Program-made: the position numbers and the translations under genes
Shown: piece by piece, positions 20,933-30,244 of the stretch
How the letters are laid out: every line of letters starts with the position of its first letter
Numbering within the stretch: the stretch's first letter is position 1
Notes under the pieces: generated by a model
Database searches by the model: none
Told to the model about the DNA's origin: nothing
What the model saw: the letters and a program-made list of their open reading frames with translations, nothing else
Source of the DNA: Amycolatopsis sp. FBCC-B4732
GTDB taxonomy: Bacteria; Actinomycetota; Actinomycetes; Mycobacteriales; Pseudonocardiaceae
Length of the DNA: 64,000 nt
Direction of reading: 5' to 3'
Assembly: GCF_023008405.1 (NCBI RefSeq)
Contig: NZ_CP095376.1
Coordinates: 7,916,501-7,980,500 of the forward strand

Positions 20933-22581
20933 GAAGGACAGGGTACGTAGCGGAAGTCCGGGCCCTTGTCGAGGTCGGCGACCACGGACTTCGCCTGTTC
21001 GGCGCGCGGGTACACGGCGACCCAGTACGGCGTGCCGACGCGGCGGAACGTCGCGACCTGGTACTGGCCCGCGTAGACCGGGTCGATGGCGCAGTGCTGG
21101 CGGTCGGCGTAGCCGCCGTCGCCCGGCACGGCGACGGTCGGGCGGCGGCCGTTGACGACGTAGTCGTAGTCGGTCGAGACGCCGTCTTCGTGGCGCCCTT
21201 CGCGGGCGATGTGGTCGTCGGTGCGGCCGAGGACGTCGATGATGAGCAGCTGGCCGCCGTGTTCGGCGAGCGCGCCGGGCGCGGCGCCGCTGACCACGGA
21301 CCCGGGCGGCAGGTACTCGCCGAGCCAGCCGCCGATCTCGGCGAGCTGGGTGCCGTTCGCGCGCCAGTCGCGCACGCGGTCGAGCATCTCGGGGCTGAAC
21401 ACCGACACGAGCACCGCGATCCCGGCCAGCCCGCAGGCGGTCACCGGGACCAGCCGGGTCGCGACGGGCCACGACTTCGGCGACGGCCTGGCCTCGACGT
21501 CCGCGGTGAGCACGCCGTAGGTGGCGACGGACGCGACAGCGAGCAGCGGTGGCACCGGGGCGAGCAGCCGCCACGACGGGCCGGGGTCGCCGCCGATCAG
21601 CACCGCCGCGGCCGCGAGCGCGAGCGCCGTCGCGAACAGGAGCCAGATCAGGGCCCGTGCCTCGCCCGCCGAGCCGCGCCGCAGCAGGAGCGCGACCGCG
21701 GCGACCAGCCCGAGCAGCAGGAAGCCCTGGTGGGCCAGCGCGAACCCGGACAGGTACGGCCAGCCGGTGCCGACCGTCGCGTCGAACCCGGCACCGAGCT
21801 TCGCGGCCAGCGGCGCGGGCAGGTAGTGCTGGTAGAAGGTCATCCGCCAGGCCAGCCGCGGGATCAGGAACACCAGCGCGCCGAGCAGGTAGCCGGCCGG
21901 CGCCCACCAGCTGTGCTGCTTCTTCGCGGCGGCGCCGGCCAGCCAGAGCCCGGCCAGCACGGCCACGACGAGCCCTTCCGGGCTGGTCATCACGGCGAAC
22001 GCGACCAGCACCCCGGCCACGACCGGGCGGCGAGCGGCGAGCGAGTAGCCGACGGCGAGGACGATCAGCACGAACAGCGGGACCTCGGAGCCGGACGGCC
22101 CGTAGACGGCCAGGCCGCCCGCGCTCGCCGTGAGCACCGCGGCGGCGACGCCGAGCGCGGCGCGCGGCTCGGTGCCCGCCGGCGTGGCCGCGGCGACGAT
22201 CCGGTTGACCAGGAAGTACGCGAGCAGCACGCAGCCGAGCGCCGAGACGACCCCGAACACGACGGCGGCGGTGTGGACGTCCGCGCCGAACGCCGCACGC
22301 GGCAGGGCGATCAGCACCAGCCAGAAGAAGTTCGTGTAGCCCTCGACGCGTTCGCCGGGGTTGAAGACGGGTCCGTTGCCGTCGGCGATGTTCTGCGCGT
22401 ACCGGAAGGACACCAGCGCGTCCTCGGTGACGGTCGCGAACAGCAGCTGGTGCAGCAGCGAGAGCCCGAGGGTGAGCGCGAGGACCGTGCCGCGCCAGCC
22501 GCGCTCGGCGTCGAGCCGGGTCCAGGAGAGGACCACGATCGCGGCGAGGACGAGCCACGCCACCACGACCGTGTAGACCAC
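20929..22581 (-). CDS. AftB-like GT-C membrane glycosyltransferase candidate
   Basis: 550 residues, about 10 membrane segments and a soluble C-terminal domain from ~400 with four Cys. After the second hydrophobic segment the sequence TEDALVSFRYAQNIADG continues into GNGPVFNPGERVEGYTN. It matches the first loop of M. tuberculosis AftB (Rv3805c), where a DD pair precedes GNGPVFNQGERVE; here the pair is ED. AftB adds terminal beta-1,2-arabinofuranose from decaprenyl-phosphoryl-arabinose. The ED change and lack of a full comparison leave the exact activity open. First gene of the minus-strand unit that continues with the 481-residue protein. Confidence 0.65.
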   Translation of the reverse strand: MVYTVVVAWLVLAAIVVLSWTRLDAERGWRGTVLALTLGLSLLHQLLFATVTEDALVSFRYAQNIADGNGPVFNPGERVEGYTNFFWLVLIALPRAAFGADVHTAAVVFGVVSALGCVLLAYFLVNRIVAAATPAGTEPRAALGVAAAVLTASAGGLAVYGPSGSEVPLFVLIVLAVGYSLAARRPVVAGVLVAFAVMTSPEGLVVAVLAGLWLAGAAAKKQHSWWAPAGYLLGALVFLIPRLAWRMTFYQHYLPAPLAAKLGAGFDATVGTGWPYLSGFALAHQGFLLLGLVAAVALLLRRGSAGEARALIWLLFATALALAAAAVLIGGDPGPSWRLLAPVPPLLAVASVATYGVLTADVEARPSPKSWPVATRLVPVTACGLAGIAVLVSVFSPEMLDRVRDWRANGTQLAEIGGWLGEYLPPGSVVSGAAPGALAEHGGQLLIIDVLGRTDDHIAREGRHEDGVSTDYDYVVNGRRPTVAVPGDGGYADRQHCAIDPVYAGQYQVATFRRVGTPYWVAVYPRAEQAKSVVADLDKGPDFRYVPCPS

Positions 22582-22800
22582 CCGTCCCCCTCACGTCGTC
22601 TCCGCGTTTTTCCCGAGTTGTCCCGTGCACCCGAAAAAACCGAAGATCGCTTACTGCGCGTTAGTCAATCAGGAAATTACCTCCGCCAATATAACCCGAT
22701 CGAGTGGCGATCACGACAGTCCAAGTAACGTCGTGAAATTGGCTGATCAGCGGCCTCACCCCGCGCCCGTCGCCCGATCTTCGGCGGCTTACTCTCACGC
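22582..22800. promoter_or_regulatory. AT-richer divergent intergenic region
   Basis: 219 bp between the divergent AftB-like and DUF6541-type genes. It is visibly richer in A+T (about 22660-22750) than anything around it and has TAGTCAATC, CAATATAA and CTGATCAG (a palindrome). It must hold both promoters, but I could not assign -10/-35 boxes with confidence. Confidence 0.5.
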
Positions 22801-24687
22801 GTGCTTTCCGTCAGTACCGCCATTGTCGTCATCGCCGTCCCGGGACTGGTGATCGGTCTCGCCGTCGGTTTGCGCGGCTGGGTCCTGGCCGGGCCGGCGC
22901 CCTTGCTGAGCTACGCGATCGGCGGGCTGACCGGACCCTGGACCGCGGCGCTGGGATTGCCCTTCAACCCGTTGACCTACGCGCTTTCCACCGTCGTTTT
23001 CGCCGCGGTCGCGTTCGGGGTCCGGAAGCTGGCGGTGCACCGCCGGCCGCCGGAGCCCGAGCCCGGCCTGTGGGCGCGCAGCGGGCACTTCGCGGTCGTG
23101 GCGTGCCTGCTCGTCGCGGCCGCCACCGGCCTGTCCGCCGCATTGCTCGGGATGGGCACGCTGGGCGCGCTGCCGCAGGGGTTCGACGCGGTCTACCACG
23201 GCAACGCGGTCCGCTACATCGCCGACACCGGCGACGGCGGTCTGTTCGGCACCGGCCACGTGAACTGGTACGGCGACGCGGCGCCGGTGTTCTACCCGAA
23301 CGCCTACCACCTGCTGGCGTCGGTGACCCACCGGCTGAGCGGGGCGTCGATCCCGGAGACGCTGGACGCGAACACCGTGCTGCTGCCGGGCCTGCTCGCA
23401 CTGTCGCTGGTGACGCTGGTGCGGCAGTTCCGCGGCCGCGCGGTGCTGGCCGGCGCGGTGGCGCTGACGGCGGTGGCGCCGGTGATGGGCGTCTACGAGT
23501 CGATGGACCGCGGCCCGCTGCTGCCGTTCGCGCTGGGGGTGGCGCTGACGCCGCTGGGCGCGGTGGCGCTGCACCGGTACCTGGAGCGGGCCGCGCTCGA
23601 CACGGGGTTCGTGCTGGTGCTGGCCGCGGTGGGCCTGCTGTGCGTCCACTCGTCGACGTTGTTCGGCGGGATCCTGTTCGCCGGGCCGCTGCTGGTGCAG
23701 CGCTGGCTCACGGGGTGGCGCCGGATCGGCCGCGACCTGCTCGCGCTGCTGCCGATCGCGCTGGTGTCGCTGGTGGTGGCGTGGCTGCAGCTGTCCGGCG
23801 CGCTGGGCCTGGCGAGGGGCGCGGTGCCGTACTACGGCTGGCCGAGCGAGTACCGCGCGTCGACGGCGCTGGGGGCGCTACTGGGGTTCCAGCACTTCGA
23901 GCCGCACCCGCAGGTGTGGCTGTCGGTGGCGCTGTTCCTGGGGATCGTGTTCTTCGCGCGGGCGGGCGCGCTGCGCTGGATCGGCCTGACGGCGGCGGTG
24001 ACGGGCCTGGCGTACATCGCGGTGGCGTCGTCGAACGCCCCGATCGTGATGGCCCTGTCCCGGCCCTGGTGGGACGACCCCTACCGCTTCTTCTCGATGG
24101 CGGCGATCCCCTTGTCCGTGCTGGCCGCGCACGGTCTGGCGTCGACGCAGGCGTGGCTGCGCGACCGGCTGCCCGCCCGGATCCCCGCGGCCGCGGTCGC
24201 GGTGGTGGTGCTGCTCGGGTTCGCGGGGCTGTCGAACGGGCTGTACGTCCGCTCCAACGGCGCCCGCGTGTACACCGGTTACCAGGCGGCGGACCCGGCG
24301 AAGCTACGCACGACGCCCGGCGAGGTGGCCGCGATGGAGAAGCTCGGCGAACTGGCCGCGCCTGGTGAATGGGCGATGAACGACCGCTTCGACGGAACGG
24401 CGTGGACTTATGCGTTGTCGGGTATTCGCACGGTCGCCGGGCATTTCGACGAAACTTTGCCACCGGCGGACGCGCGGTTGCTCGCGGACCGCTTTCGCGA
24501 TTACGAGAGCGACCCCGGCGTGCGGGCGGCGGTCCGGCGGTTGAACATCCATTGGGTGATTCTCGGCAAACCCTCGACCGAGCCCGGAAAGCCTTATCAG
24601 GCCGGGCTGATCGGATTGGCGGGCGAGCCGTTCCTGAAGGAGGCTTTCCACAACCCGGACGCGGTGATCTACCGGCTGGTGGGGTGA
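22801..24687 (+). CDS. DUF6541-type polytopic membrane protein (paralogue)
   Basis: 628 residues from GTG 22801, about 12 membrane segments starting at residue 6. It closely follows the protein at 14744-16753: FDAVYHGNAVRYIADTGDGG, FYPNAYHLLASVTHRLSG, LSRPWWDDPYRFFSMAAIPL and ending VRRLNIHWVILG. The family is probably GT-C-like and acts at the membrane outer face, without established activity. It is slightly shorter, mainly at the N-terminus and around the middle loops. A DnaA-box-containing inverted repeat follows 11 bp after the stop. Confidence 0.7.
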   Translation: MLSVSTAIVVIAVPGLVIGLAVGLRGWVLAGPAPLLSYAIGGLTGPWTAALGLPFNPLTYALSTVVFAAVAFGVRKLAVHRRPPEPEPGLWARSGHFAVVACLLVAAATGLSAALLGMGTLGALPQGFDAVYHGNAVRYIADTGDGGLFGTGHVNWYGDAAPVFYPNAYHLLASVTHRLSGASIPETLDANTVLLPGLLALSLVTLVRQFRGRAVLAGAVALTAVAPVMGVYESMDRGPLLPFALGVALTPLGAVALHRYLERAALDTGFVLVLAAVGLLCVHSSTLFGGILFAGPLLVQRWLTGWRRIGRDLLALLPIALVSLVVAWLQLSGALGLARGAVPYYGWPSEYRASTALGALLGFQHFEPHPQVWLSVALFLGIVFFARAGALRWIGLTAAVTGLAYIAVASSNAPIVMALSRPWWDDPYRFFSMAAIPLSVLAAHGLASTQAWLRDRLPARIPAAAVAVVVLLGFAGLSNGLYVRSNGARVYTGYQAADPAKLRTTPGEVAAMEKLGELAAPGEWAMNDRFDGTAWTYALSGIRTVAGHFDETLPPADARLLADRFRDYESDPGVRAAVRRLNIHWVILGKPSTEPGKPYQAGLIGLAGEPFLKEAFHNPDAVIYRLVG

Positions 24688-24697
24688 TGCGGGCCGA

Positions 24698-24740
24698 GTT
24701 GTCCACATGTGCGTAAGCCCTGTGGACAACCTGTGGGCAA
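24698..24740. promoter_or_regulatory. Cluster of three DnaA-box-like 9-mers with 10-bp inverted repeat
   Basis: TTGTCCACA at 24699-24707, its reverse complement TGTGGACAA at 24721-24729, and TGTGGGCAA at 24732-24740 (one mismatch). The first two form a perfect 10-bp inverted repeat, GTTGTCCACA / TGTGGACAAC, with a 13-nt spacer. TTGTCCACA is the preferred DnaA box of high-GC actinobacteria. The same hairpin could terminate the upstream gene. Confidence 0.55.
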
Positions 24741-24850
24741 CCCCGGCCAGGCCGGCAGAGGCGGCGGGGAGGTCAGGCGGGGTGAGCCACGCGCGGGGCC
24801 GAGGGCCAGACGGGGTAGTGCGGGGTCGCGGCCGGGAGTGGAGGCCCTGG

Positions 24851-25819
24851 TCAGGCGGTGGCCGTCGCCGGGCGGGTCGAGCGGGCCGCTACCGCGGCGA
24901 TGCCCGCCGTCAGGAGGTCGGCCACCGTGAACATCACCCGGGAGGCCACCGCGAACGCCGTGGCCTGGCCGACCGTCAGGCCGCTTGCCGTCAGGACCGC
25001 TACCTGGGCCACCTCGCGGACGCCCACTCCGCTGGGGAGGATGAACGCGAACGTGCCCACCGTCATCGCCACGGCCATCGCGCCCACGCAAAGCACGAAG
25101 CCGCTGAAGCCCGGGGTGCCCACCGAGTTGGCCAGGAGCCACAGGTGGATGCCCTGGAGGCACCAGGCGGCCGTCGAGGCGCCGAAGACCTTGCCGACCA
25201 CCTTCCAGCCCAGGGGGTGGGCCAACGGGGGACGGCGGAGGATCCGGAGCACCAGCGACGTGCCCCACGTGAGGATCTTCGGGTGCAGCATCGCCAGGCC
25301 GACCGGGATCAGCACGAACAGCCACAGCGCGCGCGGGCTGTTGCTGAACACCGCCGGCGCCGCCAGGAGCGACACCACCAGCGCCGACACCACGCCCACG
25401 CCCAGCTGGATCAGCGAGCCCGTGAAGATCCGGGCGCGCGCCAGGCCGGCCTTGCGGCCCAGCTCCATCTGCAGCAAGTAGGCCCAGACCGAGCCCGGGA
25501 CGTACTTGCCCAGCGAGCCGACCAGGCAGATCTGCGCTCCCCTGGCGTAGCCGATCGGCTTGCCCAGGTCGTCGACCATCGCCTGCCAGCCCCAGGTCGA
25601 CACCATGATCGCCGCGACCAGGGCGAGCAGGCTCAGCAGCGACGACTGCCAGGCGACGTCGTGCAGGGTGTGCCAGAACTCGCCCCAGTTCGAGGCGAGC
25701 TGCTTGGCCGCGAAGCCGATGACCAGCAGGATCGCGACCCATCTGACGACGTCGAGGACCTTCGCCTTGGCGGACTTCGGCGGCTTGCCGGCGGCCGGCA
25801 GGTCCTCAACGGTCGTCAT
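24851..25819 (-). CDS. Lysylphosphatidylglycerol-synthase-type membrane protein (UPF0104/YbhN-like)
   Basis: 322 residues, eight or so membrane segments. VGSLGKYVPGSVWAYLLQMELGRKAGL and FILPSGVGVREVAQVAVL are the two conserved parts of the LPG synthase transmembrane family (PF03706). No soluble lysyl-transferase domain is present, so it is not a full MprF; stand-alone members are seen as lipid or polyprenyl-sugar flippases. ATG 25819 has GAGGAG upstream. It ends the minus-strand run that starts with the LpxA-like gene (12-bp gap to luxC), so it may move the product of that cluster across the membrane (inference). Confidence 0.75.
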   Translation of the reverse strand: MTTVEDLPAAGKPPKSAKAKVLDVVRWVAILLVIGFAAKQLASNWGEFWHTLHDVAWQSSLLSLLALVAAIMVSTWGWQAMVDDLGKPIGYARGAQICLVGSLGKYVPGSVWAYLLQMELGRKAGLARARIFTGSLIQLGVGVVSALVVSLLAAPAVFSNSPRALWLFVLIPVGLAMLHPKILTWGTSLVLRILRRPPLAHPLGWKVVGKVFGASTAAWCLQGIHLWLLANSVGTPGFSGFVLCVGAMAVAMTVGTFAFILPSGVGVREVAQVAVLTASGLTVGQATAFAVASRVMFTVADLLTAGIAAVAARSTRPATATA

Positions 25820-25831
25820 CGACGCAACTCC

Positions 25832-27076
25832 TCAGGCCTGGACCGTGACCAGGCGGCTGAACTCGGAGAGCAGATCGTAACCGTCCCAGACCGCCGAGAA
25901 CGTCAGGGCGCTGCCGAACGGCACGATCCGGTCGACTCCGCGGCCGGCCAGCTCGTGCGCGAACGCCGTGAGCTCCTCGGCGCTGAAGCCGAATTGGCTG
26001 ACCGTCTGGTCCTTGCGGAGGACGATCGGCACCAGGTCGGACAAAGTGGACACCCGCGCGTTCGCGAAGGTGCCCGCGCCGAGCCACTCGCGCGGCAGCA
26101 CCGCCGGGTCGGCCAGCTCGAGGGTCGCCAGGCCGTTGCCCTGGAACGCGATCTCCTTGACCACGCCGTCGACCGCCGCGCCGTACGCCGAGACGCGCTT
26201 CTGGACGGCCATCGCGGGCTCGGTGACGTGCTGCTTCGTCTCCAGCACCGCGGCCAGCAGCGTCCGGAACTCGCTCCCCGCGGCCCGGGCGCCGGCCTCG
26301 TCGCCGACCCAGAACACCGCGCGCGGTGACGAGCAGGCGGCCTGGTCGAACCAGTACGAGTCGTTGTAGAAGCCCTCGGCGGCCGCGCGGCGCTCCGCTT
26401 CGGACGCCCGCTGCCAGCCCGCCACCGACGCGACGGCGAACGACGAGCGGTCCGGGAACGTCAGGTCACGCGCGTGCGGCGCGAGCGGGTACTTGCGCAG
26501 GGCCGCGACCGAACCGTCGCCGCCCCAGATGACGCGCAGGTCGGCGGCCAGCGACAGGGCGCCGCTCACCTCGTCGCTGCGGTCGTAGGTCACCATCCGC
26601 TGGGTCGCCCGGACCACGTCCGCCACCGACGGGTCCACTTCGGACAACGCCGCGTTCAGCGCGTCCAGCACCGCCTCCGCGGCCCCCGCCGAGCGGGACG
26701 AGACCCGCACGACGTTGTGGTTGCCCGCCAGCGCCGAGAGCGCCCACGAGTAGACGAAGATCGTGTCGACGTTGGCCGGCGGCACGTGGAACACCAGGCC
26801 GCGCGGGAACCGCAGCGCGTGGCCCGAAGTGTCCAGTGTGGACAGCGCCTTCGCGATTTCGCCCTTGCGCAGGAAGAAGCCGAGCGACGCCAGCTCCGGG
26901 AACCGGCGCGCGGTGGCCGGGGCCAGCAGCTTGCGGGCGAACTTCGTGACGAACTCGACGATCCGCGGGTCACCGACGCGCAGCCGGCCGCCGGGCGGCG
27001 ACGCGCGCAGCTCGTCGACCAGGTCGGTCGCGGAAACGGAAGGAGCAGCGGGAAAACGCTGGGTCAGGGTGGTCAC
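25832..27076 (-). CDS. LuxC-family acyl-CoA/acyl-protein reductase
   Basis: 414 residues from GTG 27076, overlapping the luxE stop as GTGA. LuxC family: aldehyde-dehydrogenase-like fold, with FDQAACSSPRAVFWVG carrying the catalytic Cys of luciferase-type fatty acid reductases, and HVPPANVDTIFVYSWALSALAGNHNVVRVSSR as the nucleotide-binding region. LuxC takes the acyl group from LuxE and reduces it to an aldehyde with NADPH. No luciferase luxA/luxB is present, so the aldehyde or alcohol serves another pathway, probably the neighbouring amino-sugar/ACP genes. Length fits the family (~400-480). Confidence 0.85.
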   Translation of the reverse strand: MTTLTQRFPAAPSVSATDLVDELRASPPGGRLRVGDPRIVEFVTKFARKLLAPATARRFPELASLGFFLRKGEIAKALSTLDTSGHALRFPRGLVFHVPPANVDTIFVYSWALSALAGNHNVVRVSSRSAGAAEAVLDALNAALSEVDPSVADVVRATQRMVTYDRSDEVSGALSLAADLRVIWGGDGSVAALRKYPLAPHARDLTFPDRSSFAVASVAGWQRASEAERRAAAEGFYNDSYWFDQAACSSPRAVFWVGDEAGARAAGSEFRTLLAAVLETKQHVTEPAMAVQKRVSAYGAAVDGVVKEIAFQGNGLATLELADPAVLPREWLGAGTFANARVSTLSDLVPIVLRKDQTVSQFGFSAEELTAFAHELAGRGVDRIVPFGSALTFSAVWDGYDLLSEFSRLVTVQA

Positions 27077-28125
27077 GCCGCCGCTCCCGAGAAGGTGTCC
27101 GAACAGCCGCGGGCCTCGGCCTTGGGCAGCCGGCCCAGCACGGAGAAGTGCTTGCCGGGCCAGTCGCCGTCGTCGATCCCGTTGTAGACGCCGAGGTCCT
27201 CGGTCAGCAGCACGTGCCCCGGGTAGGACCGCGGCAGCGTCGAGACGACCTCGATCACGCCCGGCTCCCCGACCGGCTGCTCTTCCCACGTCTCCGGGTT
27301 CCGGATCACGACGTCGGCGAAGTCCGGGCAGTACAGCGAGTTGCCGGACGGGCCTTCGAGGAACACGGTGCCGATCTGCTCGATCATCCCGTAGTAGTTG
27401 TGGATCCGCGTCAGCCCGGTGTCTTCCTTGAACCGGCGCCGGAACTCGGTGTTGTCGACCGCGCGGTCGATCAGCTTCTTCCAGCCACCGGAGTGGATGA
27501 GGATGCCGTTCGACAGGTCCAGGCCGTGGTCGCGGGCGACCTCGTAGAGGAACTGCCACACCATGAACGTGAAGCCGAAGATCAGGAAGGGCTTGTCGCC
27601 GTACTCGGCCAGGAACTTCTTGACCGCCTCGACGTCCGGCTGGTCGTTCTCGTCGAGCACGTACGTGTGCTTGCGGCCGAAGTTCGCCATGCCCAGCACG
27701 CCCGCGCCGCGCGCGGAGAACGAGCGGCGGTTCTTGATGATGCCGATGGTGTCGACCATCAGCATCGGCAGCCGCTCGCCGCCGAGGACCTCCTGCAGGG
27801 TCGCGCCGAGCTGCTTGGTCTGCGCACCCGCCGCCTCCTTGTCCAGGTAGATCCGCGACGCGCCGGCGCCCGTCGTGCCCGACGACGTCAGCGTCTTGAA
27901 GACCTCGCTGTCCGGCACGGACTTGAGGTCGTGCGTCTTGAACATCCGCACCGGCAGCCACGGCAGGTCCGCGATCGACGCGAAAGCAGTGTCCGGCGCG
28001 ATTCCCAGCGACGACAGGATCCGTTCGTAGCCCTCGGAATTCGCCCGGTGGTGGGACGTCAACGCGGCCAACTCGGGCAGCAGCAAGGCTTCCCGATCGG
28101 CCTGCGACCGAGTGAAAACGCTCAT
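27073..28125 (-). CDS. LuxE-family acyl-protein synthetase
   Basis: 350 residues. The ATP/AMP motif TLTSSGTTGAGASRIYLD lies at ~77-94, with HNYYGMIEQIGTVF further on, as in LuxE/PaaK enzymes. It ends in ARGCSDTF, with Cys341 in the position of the acyl-accepting C-terminal Cys of LuxE. It activates a carboxylic acid as acyl-AMP, holds it on Cys and passes it to LuxC. It overlaps both neighbours (ATGA with the ligase, GTGA with luxC), indicating stoichiometric translation. Confidence 0.85.
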   Translation of the reverse strand: MSVFTRSQADREALLLPELAALTSHHRANSEGYERILSSLGIAPDTAFASIADLPWLPVRMFKTHDLKSVPDSEVFKTLTSSGTTGAGASRIYLDKEAAGAQTKQLGATLQEVLGGERLPMLMVDTIGIIKNRRSFSARGAGVLGMANFGRKHTYVLDENDQPDVEAVKKFLAEYGDKPFLIFGFTFMVWQFLYEVARDHGLDLSNGILIHSGGWKKLIDRAVDNTEFRRRFKEDTGLTRIHNYYGMIEQIGTVFLEGPSGNSLYCPDFADVVIRNPETWEEQPVGEPGVIEVVSTLPRSYPGHVLLTEDLGVYNGIDDGDWPGKHFSVLGRLPKAEARGCSDTFSGAAA

Positions 28126-29516
28126 ACCCGCCCCTCCAAGTTCCGGTAGTCGATCTTGCCGCTGGCGAGCAGCGGCACGGTTTCGATCGGGCGGACGTCG
28201 AACCCGCTCGTGTGCAGGTGCAGCCGCTCGGACAGCGCTCGTGACGCGTCCTTGCAGATGTCCTTGTCGACGCCCTCGGCGAACAGCACCACCTTGTCGC
28301 CGGCGGGCACCGCCGCCACCACGTCGATCCCCACCGCCGCCGTGCGCACGGCTTGCTCGAGGTCGTCGAGGCTGACGCGGTTGCCGAACACCTTGCCGAT
28401 GCGCTTGAGCCGGCCGGTGATGAACAGGTACCCCTCTTCGTCGAGGTACCCGAGGTCACCGGTGGCGAGCACACCGCCGAATTCGTCGCCCTTGGCCAGG
28501 CCGGACTCGTCGTCCGCGTAACCCAGCATCACATTGGGCCCACGGTAGACGACCTCACCGACAATTTTCGGGTGCGTGGTCTCCGACCCGTCGTCCCGGC
28601 GGACCGCGAACTTCCCGCCCGGCAGCGCCGGCCCGGCGGAACCGAGCTTTTCGGCCAGCCGTTCCGCGGGCACGGTCGTCATCCGCGGCGAGGCCTCGGT
28701 CTGGCCGTACATGACGTACATCCGGCCGCCGACGGCGAGCATCTTCTCGTTGAACTCGGTGATCAGCTCGTCGCGCAGCTTCCCGCCGGCCTGCGTCAGC
28801 GTGCGCAGCGTCGGGTACTTCGCGGGGTCGAACTTGAGCCGCCGCAGCATTTCGTAGTGGTACGGGACACCCGAAAGCGACGTGACGCCGTAGGTGTTCA
28901 CCGCGTCCCAGAACCCGCGGCCGAGCACGCCGGAAGGCTCGATGACGGTCGTCGCGTCGCGCACCAGGTGCGAGTTCAGCACCGAGAGTCCGTAGCTGTA
29001 GTGCAGCGGCAGGCAGGTGGGCGCGATCTCGTCGGAGTCGATGTGCAGCACCTGCGCGATGGCGTCGGCGTTGGCCAGGATCGCCTGCCGCGAGAGCCGC
29101 ACGAGCTTCGGGTTGCCGGTGGACCCGCTGGTCGGCAGCAGGACAGCGAGATCGGGGTGCGGCCGGACACCGTCGGCGGAGTCGCGGACCCAGTCGTCGC
29201 CGCGCACCGAGTACCCGTCGGGCGCGTCGCCCGAAGCCGACAGCACCGCCGCCGGCCGGAAGCGCGAGACCAGCCCGGCCAGCACGTCGACGTCCAGCGC
29301 CGGGTCGATCAGCGCGATCGCCCGGCCGGATTCGAACGCGCCGAGGTAGGTCAGCACGCTGGGCAGGTCGATCGACATCCGCGCGAAGACGACGCCGGCC
29401 GGCAGCGCGGCCAGCTCGTCCATCCGCCGGCCGACCTCGGCCGACAGTTCCGCGCCCGCCAGCGTGCGGCCCCCGGCCACATCGACCAGCCGGGCTCCCG
29501 CACCCAACAGCGTCAC
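28122..29516 (-). CDS. AMP-forming acyl-CoA/acyl-ACP ligase
   Basis: 464 residues from GTG 29516 (GTGA overlap with the SDR). Adenylate-forming family: P-loop-like LLPTSGSTGNPKLVRLS (~128-144), MYVMYGQTEASPRMT (~255-270), ATGDLGYLDEEGYLFITGRLKRIGKVFG (~365-392) and C-terminal Lys in ASGKIDYRNL. It is shorter than most acyl-CoA ligases (~500-550) because of a compact N-terminus. With the ACP two genes upstream it may load that carrier directly, rather than make free CoA esters; this is inference from context. Confidence 0.85.
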   Translation of the reverse strand: MTLLGAGARLVDVAGGRTLAGAELSAEVGRRMDELAALPAGVVFARMSIDLPSVLTYLGAFESGRAIALIDPALDVDVLAGLVSRFRPAAVLSASGDAPDGYSVRGDDWVRDSADGVRPHPDLAVLLPTSGSTGNPKLVRLSRQAILANADAIAQVLHIDSDEIAPTCLPLHYSYGLSVLNSHLVRDATTVIEPSGVLGRGFWDAVNTYGVTSLSGVPYHYEMLRRLKFDPAKYPTLRTLTQAGGKLRDELITEFNEKMLAVGGRMYVMYGQTEASPRMTTVPAERLAEKLGSAGPALPGGKFAVRRDDGSETTHPKIVGEVVYRGPNVMLGYADDESGLAKGDEFGGVLATGDLGYLDEEGYLFITGRLKRIGKVFGNRVSLDDLEQAVRTAAVGIDVVAAVPAGDKVVLFAEGVDKDICKDASRALSERLHLHTSGFDVRPIETVPLLASGKIDYRNLEGRV

Positions 29517-30244
29517 AACACCAAGCCTCCGTCGACGCCCAGCACCTGACCGGTGATGAAGGACGCTTCATCACTCACCAGGAACCGGATCGCGTTCGCC
29601 ACTTCTTCCGCGCGGCCGAGGCGCCCGAGCGGCGTCTTGCCGGCGTTTTCCGCCTTCGCGTCCTCGCTGAGGCCCGCGGTCAGGTCGGTTTCGATCACGC
29701 CCGGCGCGACCGCGTTGACGCGGATGCCGGACCGGCCGAGCTCCTTCGCCGCCGACTTCGCGATGTTCGCCACCGCCGCCTTCGACGCCGCGTACACCGT
29801 CTGGCCGGCGCTCCCCTGCTCGCCGACGATCGACGCGAGCACCACGATCGACCCGGTCTTCTTCCGCATCATCGCCCGGGCCGCGGCCTGGACGGTGTGC
29901 AGCGTGCCGGCGACGTTCGTGCTCAGCGTCGCGTCGACCAGCTCCTCGCGGATCATGCCGAGGAGCGCGTCTTCCATGATCCCGGCGTTCGCGACGACGA
30001 CGTCGAGCTTGCCGTGCTCCTTCGCGACGCCCCTGACCAGCGACGACACCGCTTTGGCGTCGGTGACGTCGAGGGCGAGCCCGGAGGCCGCGCCCACCGA
30101 AGCGGCCGCCTCCTTGGCACGGGCCTCGTCGCGGCCGGTCAGGACCACCGTCGCGCCCGCCTCGGCGAGCGCGCGGGCGGTGGCCAGGCCGATCCCCCGC
30201 GTGCCGCCGGTGACGAGCGCGACGCGACCGGAAAGATCAGTCAT
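29513..30244 (-). CDS. FabG-like short-chain dehydrogenase
   Basis: 243 residues. Classical SDR: TGGTRGIG (~12-19), NAG (~86-88), Ser in VVLASIVGEQG, YAASK (Tyr/Lys, ~147-151) and C-terminal TGQVLGVDGGLVL. Very similar in design to 3-oxoacyl-ACP reductases. It overlaps the ACP gene by 8 bp (ATGACTGA), so a beta-keto group on that ACP, or the aldehyde from LuxC, are likely substrates. Which one cannot be told from sequence. Confidence 0.88.
   Translation of the reverse strand: MTDLSGRVALVTGGTRGIGLATARALAEAGATVVLTGRDEARAKEAAASVGAASGLALDVTDAKAVSSLVRGVAKEHGKLDVVVANAGIMEDALLGMIREELVDATLSTNVAGTLHTVQAAARAMMRKKTGSIVVLASIVGEQGSAGQTVYAASKAAVANIAKSAAKELGRSGIRVNAVAPGVIETDLTAGLSEDAKAENAGKTPLGRLGRAEEVANAIRFLVSDEASFITGQVLGVDGGLVL

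Noticed and set aside
19487..22630. Single 1047-residue protein
   Set aside because: The N-terminal half is an Arg-rich shadow of the AftB-like gene. The true gene starts at GTG 20932 in the GTGA overlap.
25832..28474. LuxC as an 880-residue fusion
   Set aside because: Residues before GTG 27076 are a shadow of luxE. The GTGA junction and family length fix the real start.
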